A stretch of 31,983 bases of DNA from CANHVK01 sp046304235 (GCA_046304235.1 JBKCEW010000006.1:1-31983), one strand, 5' to 3'. Shown: positions 20,656 through 30,078, counted from the stretch's first letter. Program-made: numbers and translations. Notes: generated by a model from the letters alone, not told the origin.

Positions 20656-23600
20656 TTATTTAGGAGTTACAAAACATTTCTCTAATGGCTTAGTCAAAGT
20701 ATGCTTAGATTTTGCAGGAACACTGATACTTCGCTTACCTGTATGCGAAGCCTTTTCTTTAACAAATGATTTTTGTTTTTTATAATTAAAATGTTCGTTA
20801 CATCCTCCAAAATCATAATCTTCAAAATTATCAAAGGCAACTTCTCTATATTTTGCATTTGATGAAACTGCTGTAGGCAAAGTATTATGATAACCATAAG
20901 TAGCTGAAGAATATCTATTTAAAGCATCTTTATTCTCTAATTCTAAACCAAATGGACTATATATTGTTACTTCAGATGTCCAAGTCCAACCAGTATAATT
21001 TGGCATCCAACTCATTGCTGTATTACTACCTAACGGTGGCATCCAAAATGGACTAAATGTTTTATAAATTCCATCTTTTCTAATATTGGTATTATCATTT
21101 TCTCTTGTCTGTATCCTTTCAGTTAAATACAAATGTGATTTCAATGGTCTCCAAACACCTAATAATCCTTGTTTGTATGGATTAACTTTTGTATTTGGTG
21201 ATAATCCACATTCACAAAATACTTTTCCAGTTTCTGTAAATTCAATAGAATTTGCATTTATAACCTGTTCAAAAACAAAATTATCTAGTATTTTATCAAA
21301 GTTTCCTTTTAACGGATTTACCTTCATTGTTACTTGACCAATTGAAGTTGATTGGATATTTCTTCTTCCTGATCGTAAAACTTTTATAGTAGCTTTAGTA
21401 AAACCTAATTCAGTTCCTTGTTCATCCATTAATCGTATTGAATTTGGATAAACTTCATAAACCCATGCAATCGTATTCCCATTTATTAATACTTCATCAC
21501 CGGAAACAAAATATTTATTCGCATTTGGCAAATTTGTTATATCTACTCCATTTAGTTCTAATCCTATGTTTTTATATGCGTGTCCCATTCTATCATAGGC
21601 CCAATGAGCTGGGTAATTTAGGTTGTAAATTGGATCATTAAATTGATTAACAGTTTCTGTTACTAAAACTTCACCTGTGTATGCATCATATGCTAAATTT
21701 TTTGTAGATACTTTTGAACCTAAATCTTCTGCTATCACTTCTTCTAATATTCCATATTGATTAATTACTTTGGTTGCAGATATTGATTTAAATCCGGTCA
21801 TTTCCCTACTAAAACCAGGTAATAAGATAGGTACAGCTATTGGGAAAATAGCAACTAAAAATGCATCTAAGTTTCCTTTTAATGAACCTGAGTAGGTTAC
21901 AGTTTCAGATCTTCTACTATCAAGTACAAAATCATATTCTACACCCATTCTTCTTGTATCAACATAACTACCATTTGTATTAAATTTTGTTTTATTAATT
22001 ACTAAAACATCATTATCTAGTTGATTCGTGGTTAAATCAGAATAGGTAGTTTTTGTTTTATATTTATAAGTAACCCTTGATATTGGTAAATCATTATTGT
22101 TTTCAGCATATACTAATTGTCCCTTCTGTTTTCCATGCATGTCATTCAGTATGACACTAAATCCTTGTGAAGCTGTCATAAAATCATTAACGTCAACTTT
22201 TAACATTTTAAATACAAATGGTGGTTTTTTCCTATTTGGATTTAAATTTGTATGTTCTACGATTGTAGGAAATTCTTTAGAAGTATAAAACTCATGTATA
22301 ATTTTACCGGTCGCATTTCTATTGATATTATTGTATCTGAGATTTGTAACCGTCACTTTGCTATATCCAACACTTGGAGAAGGAAAGAAACTCTCTCCAA
22401 ACGGAGTTTCTTTATATAATTTATCATCTGGAGCCAATGTCTTCTCTACTTCATATCTTACAGGATTTCTAAATGGATTTTCATCTCCTCCCATCATTGG
22501 TTCATAAGATGCTACTCCACTACTGATTACGTTACCCTTTGAATCTGTGGTAGTATAAGAATACTCTTGGCCATATTCCATTGTTTTACTTCCCTTAGCC
22601 ATATCTTGCCACTCATCACTCATTTTAATCGATTTTACTCGATATCCTCCTCCTACTTTTTTGTATTCTGGTGAAAATAACCTAACATAGGATTTTTCTG
22701 GTTTAAACTTTTTAGAACAACTTCTTGACATTAAATTAAAATCCATACCTTCAACAAATTGTATAATTGATCTAAATACAGATGCCAATCCTTTTGCTAC
22801 TTGAATTATACCATCTTCTGTTGCATCTGTTTTTCCATAAGCCACTTTTGGTAAATAGAGTTTAGTAAAATCCCAACCTGTTTTCGAAATAGAATTTATC
22901 GAATATACCCCTGAAAAAGATTCCTCTAATTCAATATATCCATAACTAAATTGATTATTCAATATTGTTTCCTTATTCCTTGCAACTCCTGCTGTTTTTA
23001 TTTTAACATAACCTGGAACAAATTCATAAGCATCATTATCAGCAAATCTTCCTGACAGTTTCATAAAGAATCTAAAATACATGTCTTTGATTTGTTCACC
23101 TTTATCGTCTTTAATATATTTATTGCGTACAATTGCATCAGGATCCAACTCACGATCATCAATAGGATTTTGTAACTTAAAAAATAAAAATCTTTTAGGT
23201 CTTAAAGAATCATATAATTCTGGATTATTTATAATATCTGATGGATTATTCCCTACCCCATCAATTTTCATCATTTGCATAGCTCTCTTGTTTTGAACAA
23301 AAGCATAATCATCTGATTCAAATTCTAATTTTATCTTCCCACCTGAAGGCAATTTTATAGATGTCATGATCCATGCTGATGCATTTTTATCAGCTTCACT
23401 TCGGTTAGTTTGATCAACATAGGGAAAATCTGAAGTTGATGCAGGATCATCTGGTAACCCCTCAGGAGTTCCCAAATTTGGTTTATAATTTCCCCATCTA
23501 TCATAACCTTTTAAATTATATGAAGGATTTTTTCCTTCATAATTAAATTCGTAAGCACTTAATTTACCTTTGTTTGAACTACCATATGTAAACCACAATT

Positions 23601-26184
23601 TTTTCAGTGTTAACTTTCCTCCTCCTTTAATATTGTTTGGTGTTCCTGGACATAAATCGTATGTGTATTCAAAATGTACAACTTTAATCGGAACGGCTTT
23701 TGATCCATTTTTAATTTTATCTTGTTTTGCGTATAATCTAATTTCTTTTAATCTTTTTAACGATTTACCAAAACCATCTCCACGTTGACTTGCTACACCA
23801 TAGCTATCATCTCTATCTTCCAAAACAAATTCTGCAACATGTGTTTTTGTTACTATTGAATGCAAATACCAAATATCTTTCTCTCCATAGATATAACTTC
23901 CTTTATTGTCATTTTTTTCGGATTTCATACCTTCATTATAGTTAGCTTTTGTAAACGGTGTACGCCATTTATAGCCATCAATTCTAGTATAATTAAATTT
24001 TGTATAAGAACCATAATCTTCGTCTGAAGGTCCTTTAACATTGTCAACATCTACATAATCTGACGATAAAATCTCTGTAAGCAAATAAGAATGTGCAAAT
24101 GCTGGCATAGTGGTTTTATTATAGTAATTATCTAATCCACTTGTATTATACCTACTATCCTCATCTTCATTGTAATCCACAACTCCAATTGATTCATTCC
24201 CAATACCATTTACTGCAAAGGATGACTCAACCTGTTTAGTATTATATGCTGGTATTCCATACACATACCTCGCACCATCATTTCTTAATGCTGTAAGTTC
24301 TGATATATGTTTTGAAGTATTTAAGGTTTGACCACCTTCAACTTCATATGAAACCCTTGAATATGTTTTGGTTGGAATATAATTACCATCTTGACCTAGT
24401 GTAAATTCATTACTTTTAAAAATCTGGATTGCTCTTGAAATACCACCTTGAGAAGCTTCCTGTCCATTTAAAATAGATATTGCTTGATTTCTTGGTTGTC
24501 TAATTGTGTTTAAATTATCCTTTCCATTTACTTTCTTTCCATCTACAATCATTGGATACTTTTCATCAAAATTGCTCCAAAATTCTGGCAAAGTTGGAAC
24601 ATCTGAATGATTTGTATCTATACCTACTTTAACTGCTTTAAACCCACCTATTGAATTAAAATATTTTTCATCTTCATCTATTGTTTTCTCGCCTGCTTGT
24701 TTATAATAATAATTTTCATAAAGGGGTGTTTCACTTGATTTTCCTTTCCATCTATAAATACCTAACACCGGATTATTATCCCCATTATTTTTACCAAAAT
24801 ATTTTATCGTCTTCCATTTACCTGAACGTGTATTGGTATAATTCCCATTGATATCTGCTCCTCCATGCACATTCCATCCAACACCTATTTCAATACCAGG
24901 TATATCTAATGAACCTCCTTCATTAATAACTTCATTATCATAAACCATTCCATTATGATTTCTAAAAGGACGATACATTCCACCTATACCTTGTCCTGAA
25001 ACAGATAAAATATCATAGGTATAGTTAGTCAATGGTATCAAAGGTGTTTTTTCTGTAAATCCTCCATCTTTTTCACGATTAAAATCATGCATTGCATTAT
25101 CTAATTCTTGACCATTTTCAGAAAATAAATAACCAAACGCTGGTACAGATGCCTCATGTGATTTTAAATGTTGTCCTGAGTAATAGCCATTTAATTTGAT
25201 ATTTGGATGGAATCCAAACAAAGCAACAGCCATAGTTAAGCTAAATGAGACATTCGTATTCATCATTGGCATAGTATACTGAGGAGTGTATGATGGCGAT
25301 GAAAATGAAATACTTGAACCACCTATCGATCCAGAAATATTTCCTTCTGAAAATGTCTTGGTAACAACACCACCTTTATTTGTTTGACTTCCAGTTTCTT
25401 CACCTTTTGTTAACTCTCCCCATCTTCCTGCTCTTTTATTATCAACTAAAGATGCTCCTATAGTCATGGCTGATAAACCTGCTCTTGAATTAAATGGGGC
25501 TCCAATATTTACACCTAATTTAACTTCTTTATCTGATGTACTTTTAATCTTTGATTCAAAAGAAACACTTGGTGAAAGATCAACTCCATCTGATCCAGCT
25601 GCAGCTGATACACCAAGACTTCCTGACAATGGGCCTTTTGAACCATCTCCTGCGTTGATTGCCAAATTAGCTCCTAACTTAAATCCAAAACCATTATAAT
25701 TATTATAACTTACTCCTAAATTTAATTTCATAGAAATCTTATCACTACCAAATAATTCAGCACTTATTGGTGTATTTATTCCAAATGTATTATTTGGTTT
25801 AGTGTTAAATTCAGTTTTTACTAATTCTCCATCGAAATCATCTGGTACACTTCGCATACTCCTATTTATTACACCTGGAGTTATGCTCCATCCCATTCCT
25901 ACCCAAGAAGCTTCTTGATCCATGCTTGCACTACCGGAATATGAAATGTTTATTGGATATCCGCCAACATCAACTAATGGAATATTATAATTGAAATCTC
26001 CTGTGAAATTATCTACCATCTCTGATGTACCCACAGGTGTGAATCCTTGACTTTCAGGTTGGCTAGGTCCTCCAGTTAGTGCTAATACTGTACTTGGATA
26101 AATAATCTCTACTAGTAAATTTAATAACAGATAAACTGCTATACCCTTAGCTGTTTTACTTTCCCTAAACTTTATTATTCCCAT
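20656..26184 (-). CDS. SpvB/TcB-like RHS protein
   Basis: 1842 residues. The N-terminus has an uncleaved or weak signal segment (hydrophobic AVYLLLNLLVEIIYPSTVLA after 12 residues). Next come hallmark motifs of SpvB/TcB-like Bacteroidota RHS proteins: FTGDFNYNIPLVDVGGYPI, MDQEASWVGMGWSITPGVIN and SVPDDFDGE (residues about 60-120). Further family signatures are KGSYIYGEKDIWYLHSIVTK, the FEYTYDLCPGTPNN stretch, GGGKLTLKKLWFTYG, LKGYDRWGNYKPN, LPSGGKIKLEFESDDYA and SPFGLELENKDALNRYS. The protein ends abruptly after HTGKRSISVPAKS and EKCFVTPK, inside what looks like the start of a carbohydrate-binding-like module. The matching remainder (YVLSAWVKE onward) is the C-terminus of the next gene. The start lies one nucleotide after the preceding lipoprotein gene. 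The expected role is the shell or cocoon part of a secreted RHS/Tc-type structure. Confidence 0.93.
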   Translation of the reverse strand: MGIIKFRESKTAKGIAVYLLLNLLVEIIYPSTVLALTGGPSQPESQGFTPVGTSEMVDNFTGDFNYNIPLVDVGGYPINISYSGSASMDQEASWVGMGWSITPGVINRSMRSVPDDFDGELVKTEFNTKPNNTFGINTPISAELFGSDKISMKLNLGVSYNNYNGFGFKLGANLAINAGDGSKGPLSGSLGVSAAAGSDGVDLSPSVSFESKIKSTSDKEVKLGVNIGAPFNSRAGLSAMTIGASLVDNKRAGRWGELTKGEETGSQTNKGGVVTKTFSEGNISGSIGGSSISFSSPSYTPQYTMPMMNTNVSFSLTMAVALFGFHPNIKLNGYYSGQHLKSHEASVPAFGYLFSENGQELDNAMHDFNREKDGGFTEKTPLIPLTNYTYDILSVSGQGIGGMYRPFRNHNGMVYDNEVINEGGSLDIPGIEIGVGWNVHGGADINGNYTNTRSGKWKTIKYFGKNNGDNNPVLGIYRWKGKSSETPLYENYYYKQAGEKTIDEDEKYFNSIGGFKAVKVGIDTNHSDVPTLPEFWSNFDEKYPMIVDGKKVNGKDNLNTIRQPRNQAISILNGQEASQGGISRAIQIFKSNEFTLGQDGNYIPTKTYSRVSYEVEGGQTLNTSKHISELTALRNDGARYVYGIPAYNTKQVESSFAVNGIGNESIGVVDYNEDEDSRYNTSGLDNYYNKTTMPAFAHSYLLTEILSSDYVDVDNVKGPSDEDYGSYTKFNYTRIDGYKWRTPFTKANYNEGMKSEKNDNKGSYIYGEKDIWYLHSIVTKTHVAEFVLEDRDDSYGVASQRGDGFGKSLKRLKEIRLYAKQDKIKNGSKAVPIKVVHFEYTYDLCPGTPNNIKGGGKLTLKKLWFTYGSSNKGKLSAYEFNYEGKNPSYNLKGYDRWGNYKPNLGTPEGLPDDPASTSDFPYVDQTNRSEADKNASAWIMTSIKLPSGGKIKLEFESDDYAFVQNKRAMQMMKIDGVGNNPSDIINNPELYDSLRPKRFLFFKLQNPIDDRELDPDAIVRNKYIKDDKGEQIKDMYFRFFMKLSGRFADNDAYEFVPGYVKIKTAGVARNKETILNNQFSYGYIELEESFSGVYSINSISKTGWDFTKLYLPKVAYGKTDATEDGIIQVAKGLASVFRSIIQFVEGMDFNLMSRSCSKKFKPEKSYVRLFSPEYKKVGGGYRVKSIKMSDEWQDMAKGSKTMEYGQEYSYTTTDSKGNVISSGVASYEPMMGGDENPFRNPVRYEVEKTLAPDDKLYKETPFGESFFPSPSVGYSKVTVTNLRYNNINRNATGKIIHEFYTSKEFPTIVEHTNLNPNRKKPPFVFKMLKVDVNDFMTASQGFSVILNDMHGKQKGQLVYAENNNDLPISRVTYKYKTKTTYSDLTTNQLDNDVLVINKTKFNTNGSYVDTRRMGVEYDFVLDSRRSETVTYSGSLKGNLDAFLVAIFPIAVPILLPGFSREMTGFKSISATKVINQYGILEEVIAEDLGSKVSTKNLAYDAYTGEVLVTETVNQFNDPIYNLNYPAHWAYDRMGHAYKNIGLELNGVDITNLPNANKYFVSGDEVLINGNTIAWVYEVYPNSIRLMDEQGTELGFTKATIKVLRSGRRNIQSTSIGQVTMKVNPLKGNFDKILDNFVFEQVINANSIEFTETGKVFCECGLSPNTKVNPYKQGLLGVWRPLKSHLYLTERIQTRENDNTNIRKDGIYKTFSPFWMPPLGSNTAMSWMPNYTGWTWTSEVTIYSPFGLELENKDALNRYSSATYGYHNTLPTAVSSNAKYREVAFDNFEDYDFGGCNEHFNYKKQKSFVKEKASHTGKRSISVPAKSKHTLTKPLEKCFVTPK

Positions 26185-26188
26185 ATTA
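26182..26188 (-). promoter_or_regulatory. TAATATG stop-start junction (translational coupling)
   Basis: The stop TAA of the lipoprotein gene, one T, then the ATG of the SpvB-like gene. It is identical to the junction at 26822-26828 and near-identical to that at 15734-15740. Confidence 0.7.
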
Positions 26189-26824
26189 CTTAGTAATTAA
26201 TCTCGGTATTTTCTTAAATGACTCTTCCAACATATTAAAAGACAATATTTTATTAGAAAACAATCTATCTAAATACAATATTTGTAACGAATTATTTTTC
26301 TTACCTTTATTTTCAAACCCTAAAAGGAGTGTACAATAAGGCGCTATTCCATATGTTCTTTCGAAATGAAAAACACTACACGGTATTGTATCTTTATCTT
26401 TTACCATTAATAAATCCTGTTGCATAAAAAAAGAAAAATAAGCAACTCTTCCTCCAAACTCATCTGAATTTTTAACTCCTTCTTTTAATATATCTTGCTC
26501 TCCAGAATTTGTCTTTATTTTTAGTGTAAAATAGGTTACATCACCAAACTCCTTCTTTTCTTTTTCTACAAACTTTTTTGATAACTCAAGTTTTTCCTCA
26601 GATTTTGCTATCATATATTCAGCTGTTTTGAACTGAAGTTGGTATTCATTCAATCCCTCAATTGTAGTGATATTCAAACCATTCTTTGGATTCTCAAAAT
26701 ACTTAATATAGTCTATTGGTAATAATGATTTAGGGCTATCCATTTCAGCAATTTCAGTATTGCTATTTGTTTCTTTACAAGAGCAAAAAATAATAGATAG
26801 AATTAAAATTATAAAATAACGCAT
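26186..26824 (-). CDS. Small lipoprotein preceding the SpvB-like RHS gene
   Basis: 212 residues. MRYFIILILSIIFCSC gives a lipoprotein signal with lipidation likely at Cys16 (FCSC, a usual Bacteroidota form), followed by KETNSN. I see no clear acidic export signal of the S(D/E)3 type after the Cys, so periplasmic-facing anchorage is possible. The mature domain is about 195 residues, with an amphipathic helix (KSEEKLELSKKFVEKEKKE) and a conserved-looking core FFMQQDLLMVKDKDTIPC, then FHFERTYGIAPYCTLLLGFE. I do not recognise a named family, though similar small proteins seem to occur next to RHS genes in Bacteroidota. It is flanked on both sides by one-nucleotide junctions, so its dose is probably tied to its large neighbours. 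Confidence 0.88.
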   Translation of the reverse strand: MRYFIILILSIIFCSCKETNSNTEIAEMDSPKSLLPIDYIKYFENPKNGLNITTIEGLNEYQLQFKTAEYMIAKSEEKLELSKKFVEKEKKEFGDVTYFTLKIKTNSGEQDILKEGVKNSDEFGGRVAYFSFFMQQDLLMVKDKDTIPCSVFHFERTYGIAPYCTLLLGFENKGKKNNSLQILYLDRLFSNKILSFNMLEESFKKIPRLITK

Positions 26825-26828
26825 ATTA
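26822..26828 (-). promoter_or_regulatory. TAATATG stop-start junction (translational coupling)
   Basis: The stop TAA of the 963-residue adhesin gene, one T, then the ATG of the lipoprotein gene. The next junction downstream in the operon has the same seven bases. Confidence 0.7.
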
Positions 26829-29717
26829 TATCTCGTATTTAAATCTCATATACACACTTTCATTTTTTGAATTTTTCAATTCTATTATATAATATTCTCC
26901 AGTGTTTAAACATGTGGGACTAGAAAAATTTAATTCAATTTTATTAATGCCATTTTCTACATTCACTTTCGGAGCAGAACAAACCCCTCCTCCTAGAGAT
27001 CGCATAACCTCATTTTTTTTCATATCATAAATAACAAAATTTAATTGTGTGTTAGCGACAACTGAATATTCCTCTTCAAAAATGAAACGTAAAACACCTT
27101 TATCTGTCTCATAATATCCGCCATCTAACTTACGTAATGGTTTAGCGTAACTTATCTTTTTAAGGTCACTCTCATCTGCATTACAAAAATTCACTTTTAA
27201 ATCTTCAATAGTACTATTCAGGTCTGACATTGTTAATTCAACATAGAGTATAGTAGTTGGATTTACTGCATCAGTAAAATTGGATAATAGAACCCCATTT
27301 TTATAATATTTAATAGCAGCACCTTCTCTTGATATTTTTATAATATCACCAACTTTATATGAAGTATATGTAATAGCATTATTTGATTTATATAAATTCT
27401 CTTGACTATAATCTTGTTCAATACCATAATCTATAGGTGTACCAAGATCATGATTCCCCTCTTTATGTCGTGATTTAGAAAAACCTATCATATACTTTGT
27501 CGACTTACTAGTTATTCTATATGAGATCCATCCATCTCCAATAAATGAATTACTTGAAGAAGCCCAACTGTTTTCGTTTCCTGTTACTGCAGTCTTTAAT
27601 ACAACGCCATCATTAGTATATTTCAAACCCTTTAAATACTGCCATTCTGGTGAAATCCCTATAGCTACTGACTTTGTAATTTTTTGAGTAGTATTTGAAG
27701 CGTCAGTTACTTCTAGAGTGTAATTACCTGCTCCAATTCCTGAAATATTTTTTGTTTCATGCCCTGTATTCCAATTAAAGGTATAAGGTGCTACACCTCC
27801 TGTAATGGTAGTTTCTATAGCACCTGAATTATCAACTGAACATGACGAATTAAAAACTTTAAATGTTACGTCTAAAGGAGGTACAGTTACCGTTATCAAT
27901 ACGGAACCTGAATTTGAACAGCCATTTGTATTAGTTACTAGCAAATTATATGTTGTGGTTGTGGTTGGACTTACAGTTGGATTTGAATTAGTCGAATTAA
28001 ACCCTACTGGCATTGAACTCCATGCATAGGTATTTCCGTTAACAGATAATGCTCCTAACGAATGACTCGCTCCTAATGCAATAGTTGCATTGATTCCTGT
28101 ATTAACTTGTGGTTTACTATTTACATTAACGATTGTTGACTGACCGATACTTTTACAATCATTTGAAATAGAAAATAAAGTATAAGTTCCACTATGTATA
28201 CTACTAGCATCAGACGTAACCAATACATTCAACAAATTAGATGTGAAATTATTAGGGCCAATCCACTCATAGGTAGAAATCGAGTTTGATTCACCAGTTA
28301 ATAGTAATGGGTTCCCTTCACAAACATCTATCGTTGATAATGTCTGCGGAGCAACAGGTCTATTTTTAACTATCACACTTGTAGTTGTACTTACACTAGG
28401 GCAATTCAAAAAATTAATTGTTAATGTATAATCCCCACTCATTAAATCGGTAGCTACTGTACTTACTATTGGATTTTGGCTAGAACTTGAAAAATTATTA
28501 GGACCTATCCAATTGTATGTTGCTCCTTCAATAAAATTTGATGTTAATGATAACTGATTACCAACACATACAGGCCCATTATTTCCTACTGTTGGTGGAT
28601 TTGGTTTATTATTTATTATTACGATTGTTGATATTGGGGCACTTGTACAGCCATTAACTGTAGCTGTTACTGAATATGTTCCTGCCATTAAAGATGTTAC
28701 TTTTGAGCTAACTGATGGATTTTGAATTGTACTTGTAAAACCATTTGGTCCTGTCCAAGAGTAGGTTGCTCCTGCTATCGTATTTGAAGTCAAAGACAAT
28801 GGACTACCAACGCAAACTGGTCCAGTGTTACCTACAATTGGCACATCAGGTATTAAGTTCACAGTAACCAATGAGCTTGATGAATTAACAACACATGTTC
28901 CCGATCCAATTTTAGCGCGATAATATTTTGAAGAGGTTAATCCTGTTGCAGAATAACTGGAACTTGTAGCTCCTATTATATCTGTAAAAGTAGTATTATC
29001 TGAAGACGATTGCCACTGAATAGGTGATCCTATATTTCCTGTCAAGGACAAGGTAGTGCTTCCATTCGTACAAACACTTGATGGACTTGCACTCGTAGTA
29101 CCTCCAACATTCGCGCAGGTATTGATGGTAAACTGAATGTTTGAAAAACGTTGTAATCTTCCTCCTGCTTGATAGGTGGCTGGAAAACTGTAATCATTAT
29201 AATCATACTTAGTTCGGTAAATAGTACCTCCTGCTTGACTTGTATACCTTGTTTGAACTGCACTTGTATAAGAAGAACCATCCCTACTCTCGATTAAGAT
29301 TTCTAAGTTGTCTGTTCCATTATAAGCAAATGGGGTTGAAAGTGGTATGGTTTTCCAACCCGTTGATCCAAATGTGATGCTTCCACTATAAACCAAGGTA
29401 AATCCAGTTGTACCTGGATAATATTTATCGGCAAAACTAGACGCAGAGCTATGTCTTATGTACACTTTTTGATTATCTAATGTGTAGGAAGAACCTGAGT
29501 TCGTGACATAATATCCAATCGCACTTATCGATCCTGCAGCACCTAGTTCACTTTTCAAATACAATTGACTACTCCATCCATAATTAAAATAGGTTTCAAA
29601 GGGATTTGAATAATCAGTAGAAGTACCTGTACCAATAGTAACGGTGGTTTGTGCTTGAATCGCTTCCGTATAAATGGCAAATACAAAAATTACTAAGAAA
29701 AAATAAATACTTCTCAT
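26826..29717 (-). CDS. Secreted Ig-like/SprB/lectin-like multidomain protein
   Basis: The start at 29717 gives 963 residues and a standard signal peptide (MRSIYFFLVIFVFAIYTEAIQA). ATGs at 29750 and 29855 are in frame, but the former adds 11 residues before the signal peptide and the latter lies deep inside the upstream gene. Residues 23-200 are a beta-sandwich (TVTIGTGTST, then GYYVTNSG, KVYIRHSSAS and NLEILIESRDGSSY) common at the N-termini of secreted Bacteroidota proteins. Ig-like units follow at about 200-289, 289-369, 369-454 and 454-535 (GPVCVGSPLSLTS, ATYSWTGPNGFTS). Next are another Ig-like unit to about 614, one SprB repeat (GGVAPYTFNWNTG), a lectin/SPRY-like domain at 689-850 (IKYYKNGVLL) and a tail (YYIIELKNSKNESVYMRFKY) that I recall from RHS-associated proteins. 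There is no T9SS sorting domain. It is the first large gene of the operon. Confidence 0.9.
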   Translation of the reverse strand: MRSIYFFLVIFVFAIYTEAIQAQTTVTIGTGTSTDYSNPFETYFNYGWSSQLYLKSELGAAGSISAIGYYVTNSGSSYTLDNQKVYIRHSSASSFADKYYPGTTGFTLVYSGSITFGSTGWKTIPLSTPFAYNGTDNLEILIESRDGSSYTSAVQTRYTSQAGGTIYRTKYDYNDYSFPATYQAGGRLQRFSNIQFTINTCANVGGTTSASPSSVCTNGSTTLSLTGNIGSPIQWQSSSDNTTFTDIIGATSSSYSATGLTSSKYYRAKIGSGTCVVNSSSSLVTVNLIPDVPIVGNTGPVCVGSPLSLTSNTIAGATYSWTGPNGFTSTIQNPSVSSKVTSLMAGTYSVTATVNGCTSAPISTIVIINNKPNPPTVGNNGPVCVGNQLSLTSNFIEGATYNWIGPNNFSSSSQNPIVSTVATDLMSGDYTLTINFLNCPSVSTTTSVIVKNRPVAPQTLSTIDVCEGNPLLLTGESNSISTYEWIGPNNFTSNLLNVLVTSDASSIHSGTYTLFSISNDCKSIGQSTIVNVNSKPQVNTGINATIALGASHSLGALSVNGNTYAWSSMPVGFNSTNSNPTVSPTTTTTYNLLVTNTNGCSNSGSVLITVTVPPLDVTFKVFNSSCSVDNSGAIETTITGGVAPYTFNWNTGHETKNISGIGAGNYTLEVTDASNTTQKITKSVAIGISPEWQYLKGLKYTNDGVVLKTAVTGNENSWASSSNSFIGDGWISYRITSKSTKYMIGFSKSRHKEGNHDLGTPIDYGIEQDYSQENLYKSNNAITYTSYKVGDIIKISREGAAIKYYKNGVLLSNFTDAVNPTTILYVELTMSDLNSTIEDLKVNFCNADESDLKKISYAKPLRKLDGGYYETDKGVLRFIFEEEYSVVANTQLNFVIYDMKKNEVMRSLGGGVCSAPKVNVENGINKIELNFSSPTCLNTGEYYIIELKNSKNESVYMRFKYEI

Positions 29718-29730
29718 TACTTCAAATTGC

Positions 29731-30078
29731 TTAATCCCTGACAACTTCATCTTTTTTGCGTATGTATTTACATTGCTCAGACAATGCATTATACAATACA
29801 TCTTTTGTTCGTATATTTTCTGCATCATAACCTTTTGAGGCAAAATGAAAAACAAAACTATCCTTATTAAAATCTCCTATATATTGTACATATAATCTTC
29901 CTTTTATTGGCTCATACGTCGCAACTGTGATCGATGCATAGGTCAATGCAATTTCTTCAATTTGTGTTTGACAATTTTTATTCCCATACAATCTAATAGA
30001 GGTCGTATCTTCTTGCGCAAAAAGAAAATGTCCGATAAACGATAAGAAGAATGTAAAAAAGATATCTTTTATTTCCAT
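29731..30078 (-). CDS. Small secreted protein with degenerate heavy-metal-associated-like domain
   Basis: 115 residues. A signal peptide (MEIKDIFFTFFLSFIGHFLFAQ) is followed by about 90 residues whose pattern recalls an HMA ferredoxin-like domain: a NCQTQIEEIA helix start, then SITVATYEPIKGRLYVQYIG as two strands, and a helix ending GYDAE. The usual CxxC metal motif is reduced to a single Cys before QTQI, so metal binding is doubtful. A second Cys lies near the C-terminus (LSEQCKYIRKK). It is the first gene after the likely promoter. Its stop lies 13 nt before the chosen start of the next gene. Its function in the operon is unknown, and the HMA assignment is a fold guess. Confidence 0.78.
   Translation of the reverse strand: MEIKDIFFTFFLSFIGHFLFAQEDTTSIRLYGNKNCQTQIEEIALTYASITVATYEPIKGRLYVQYIGDFNKDSFVFHFASKGYDAENIRTKDVLYNALSEQCKYIRKKDEVVRD

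Noticed and set aside
29718..29855. Upstream extension of the 963-residue protein to the ATG at 29855
   Set aside because: It overlaps the HMA-like gene by more than 100 nt and would put 46 residues before an obvious signal peptide.
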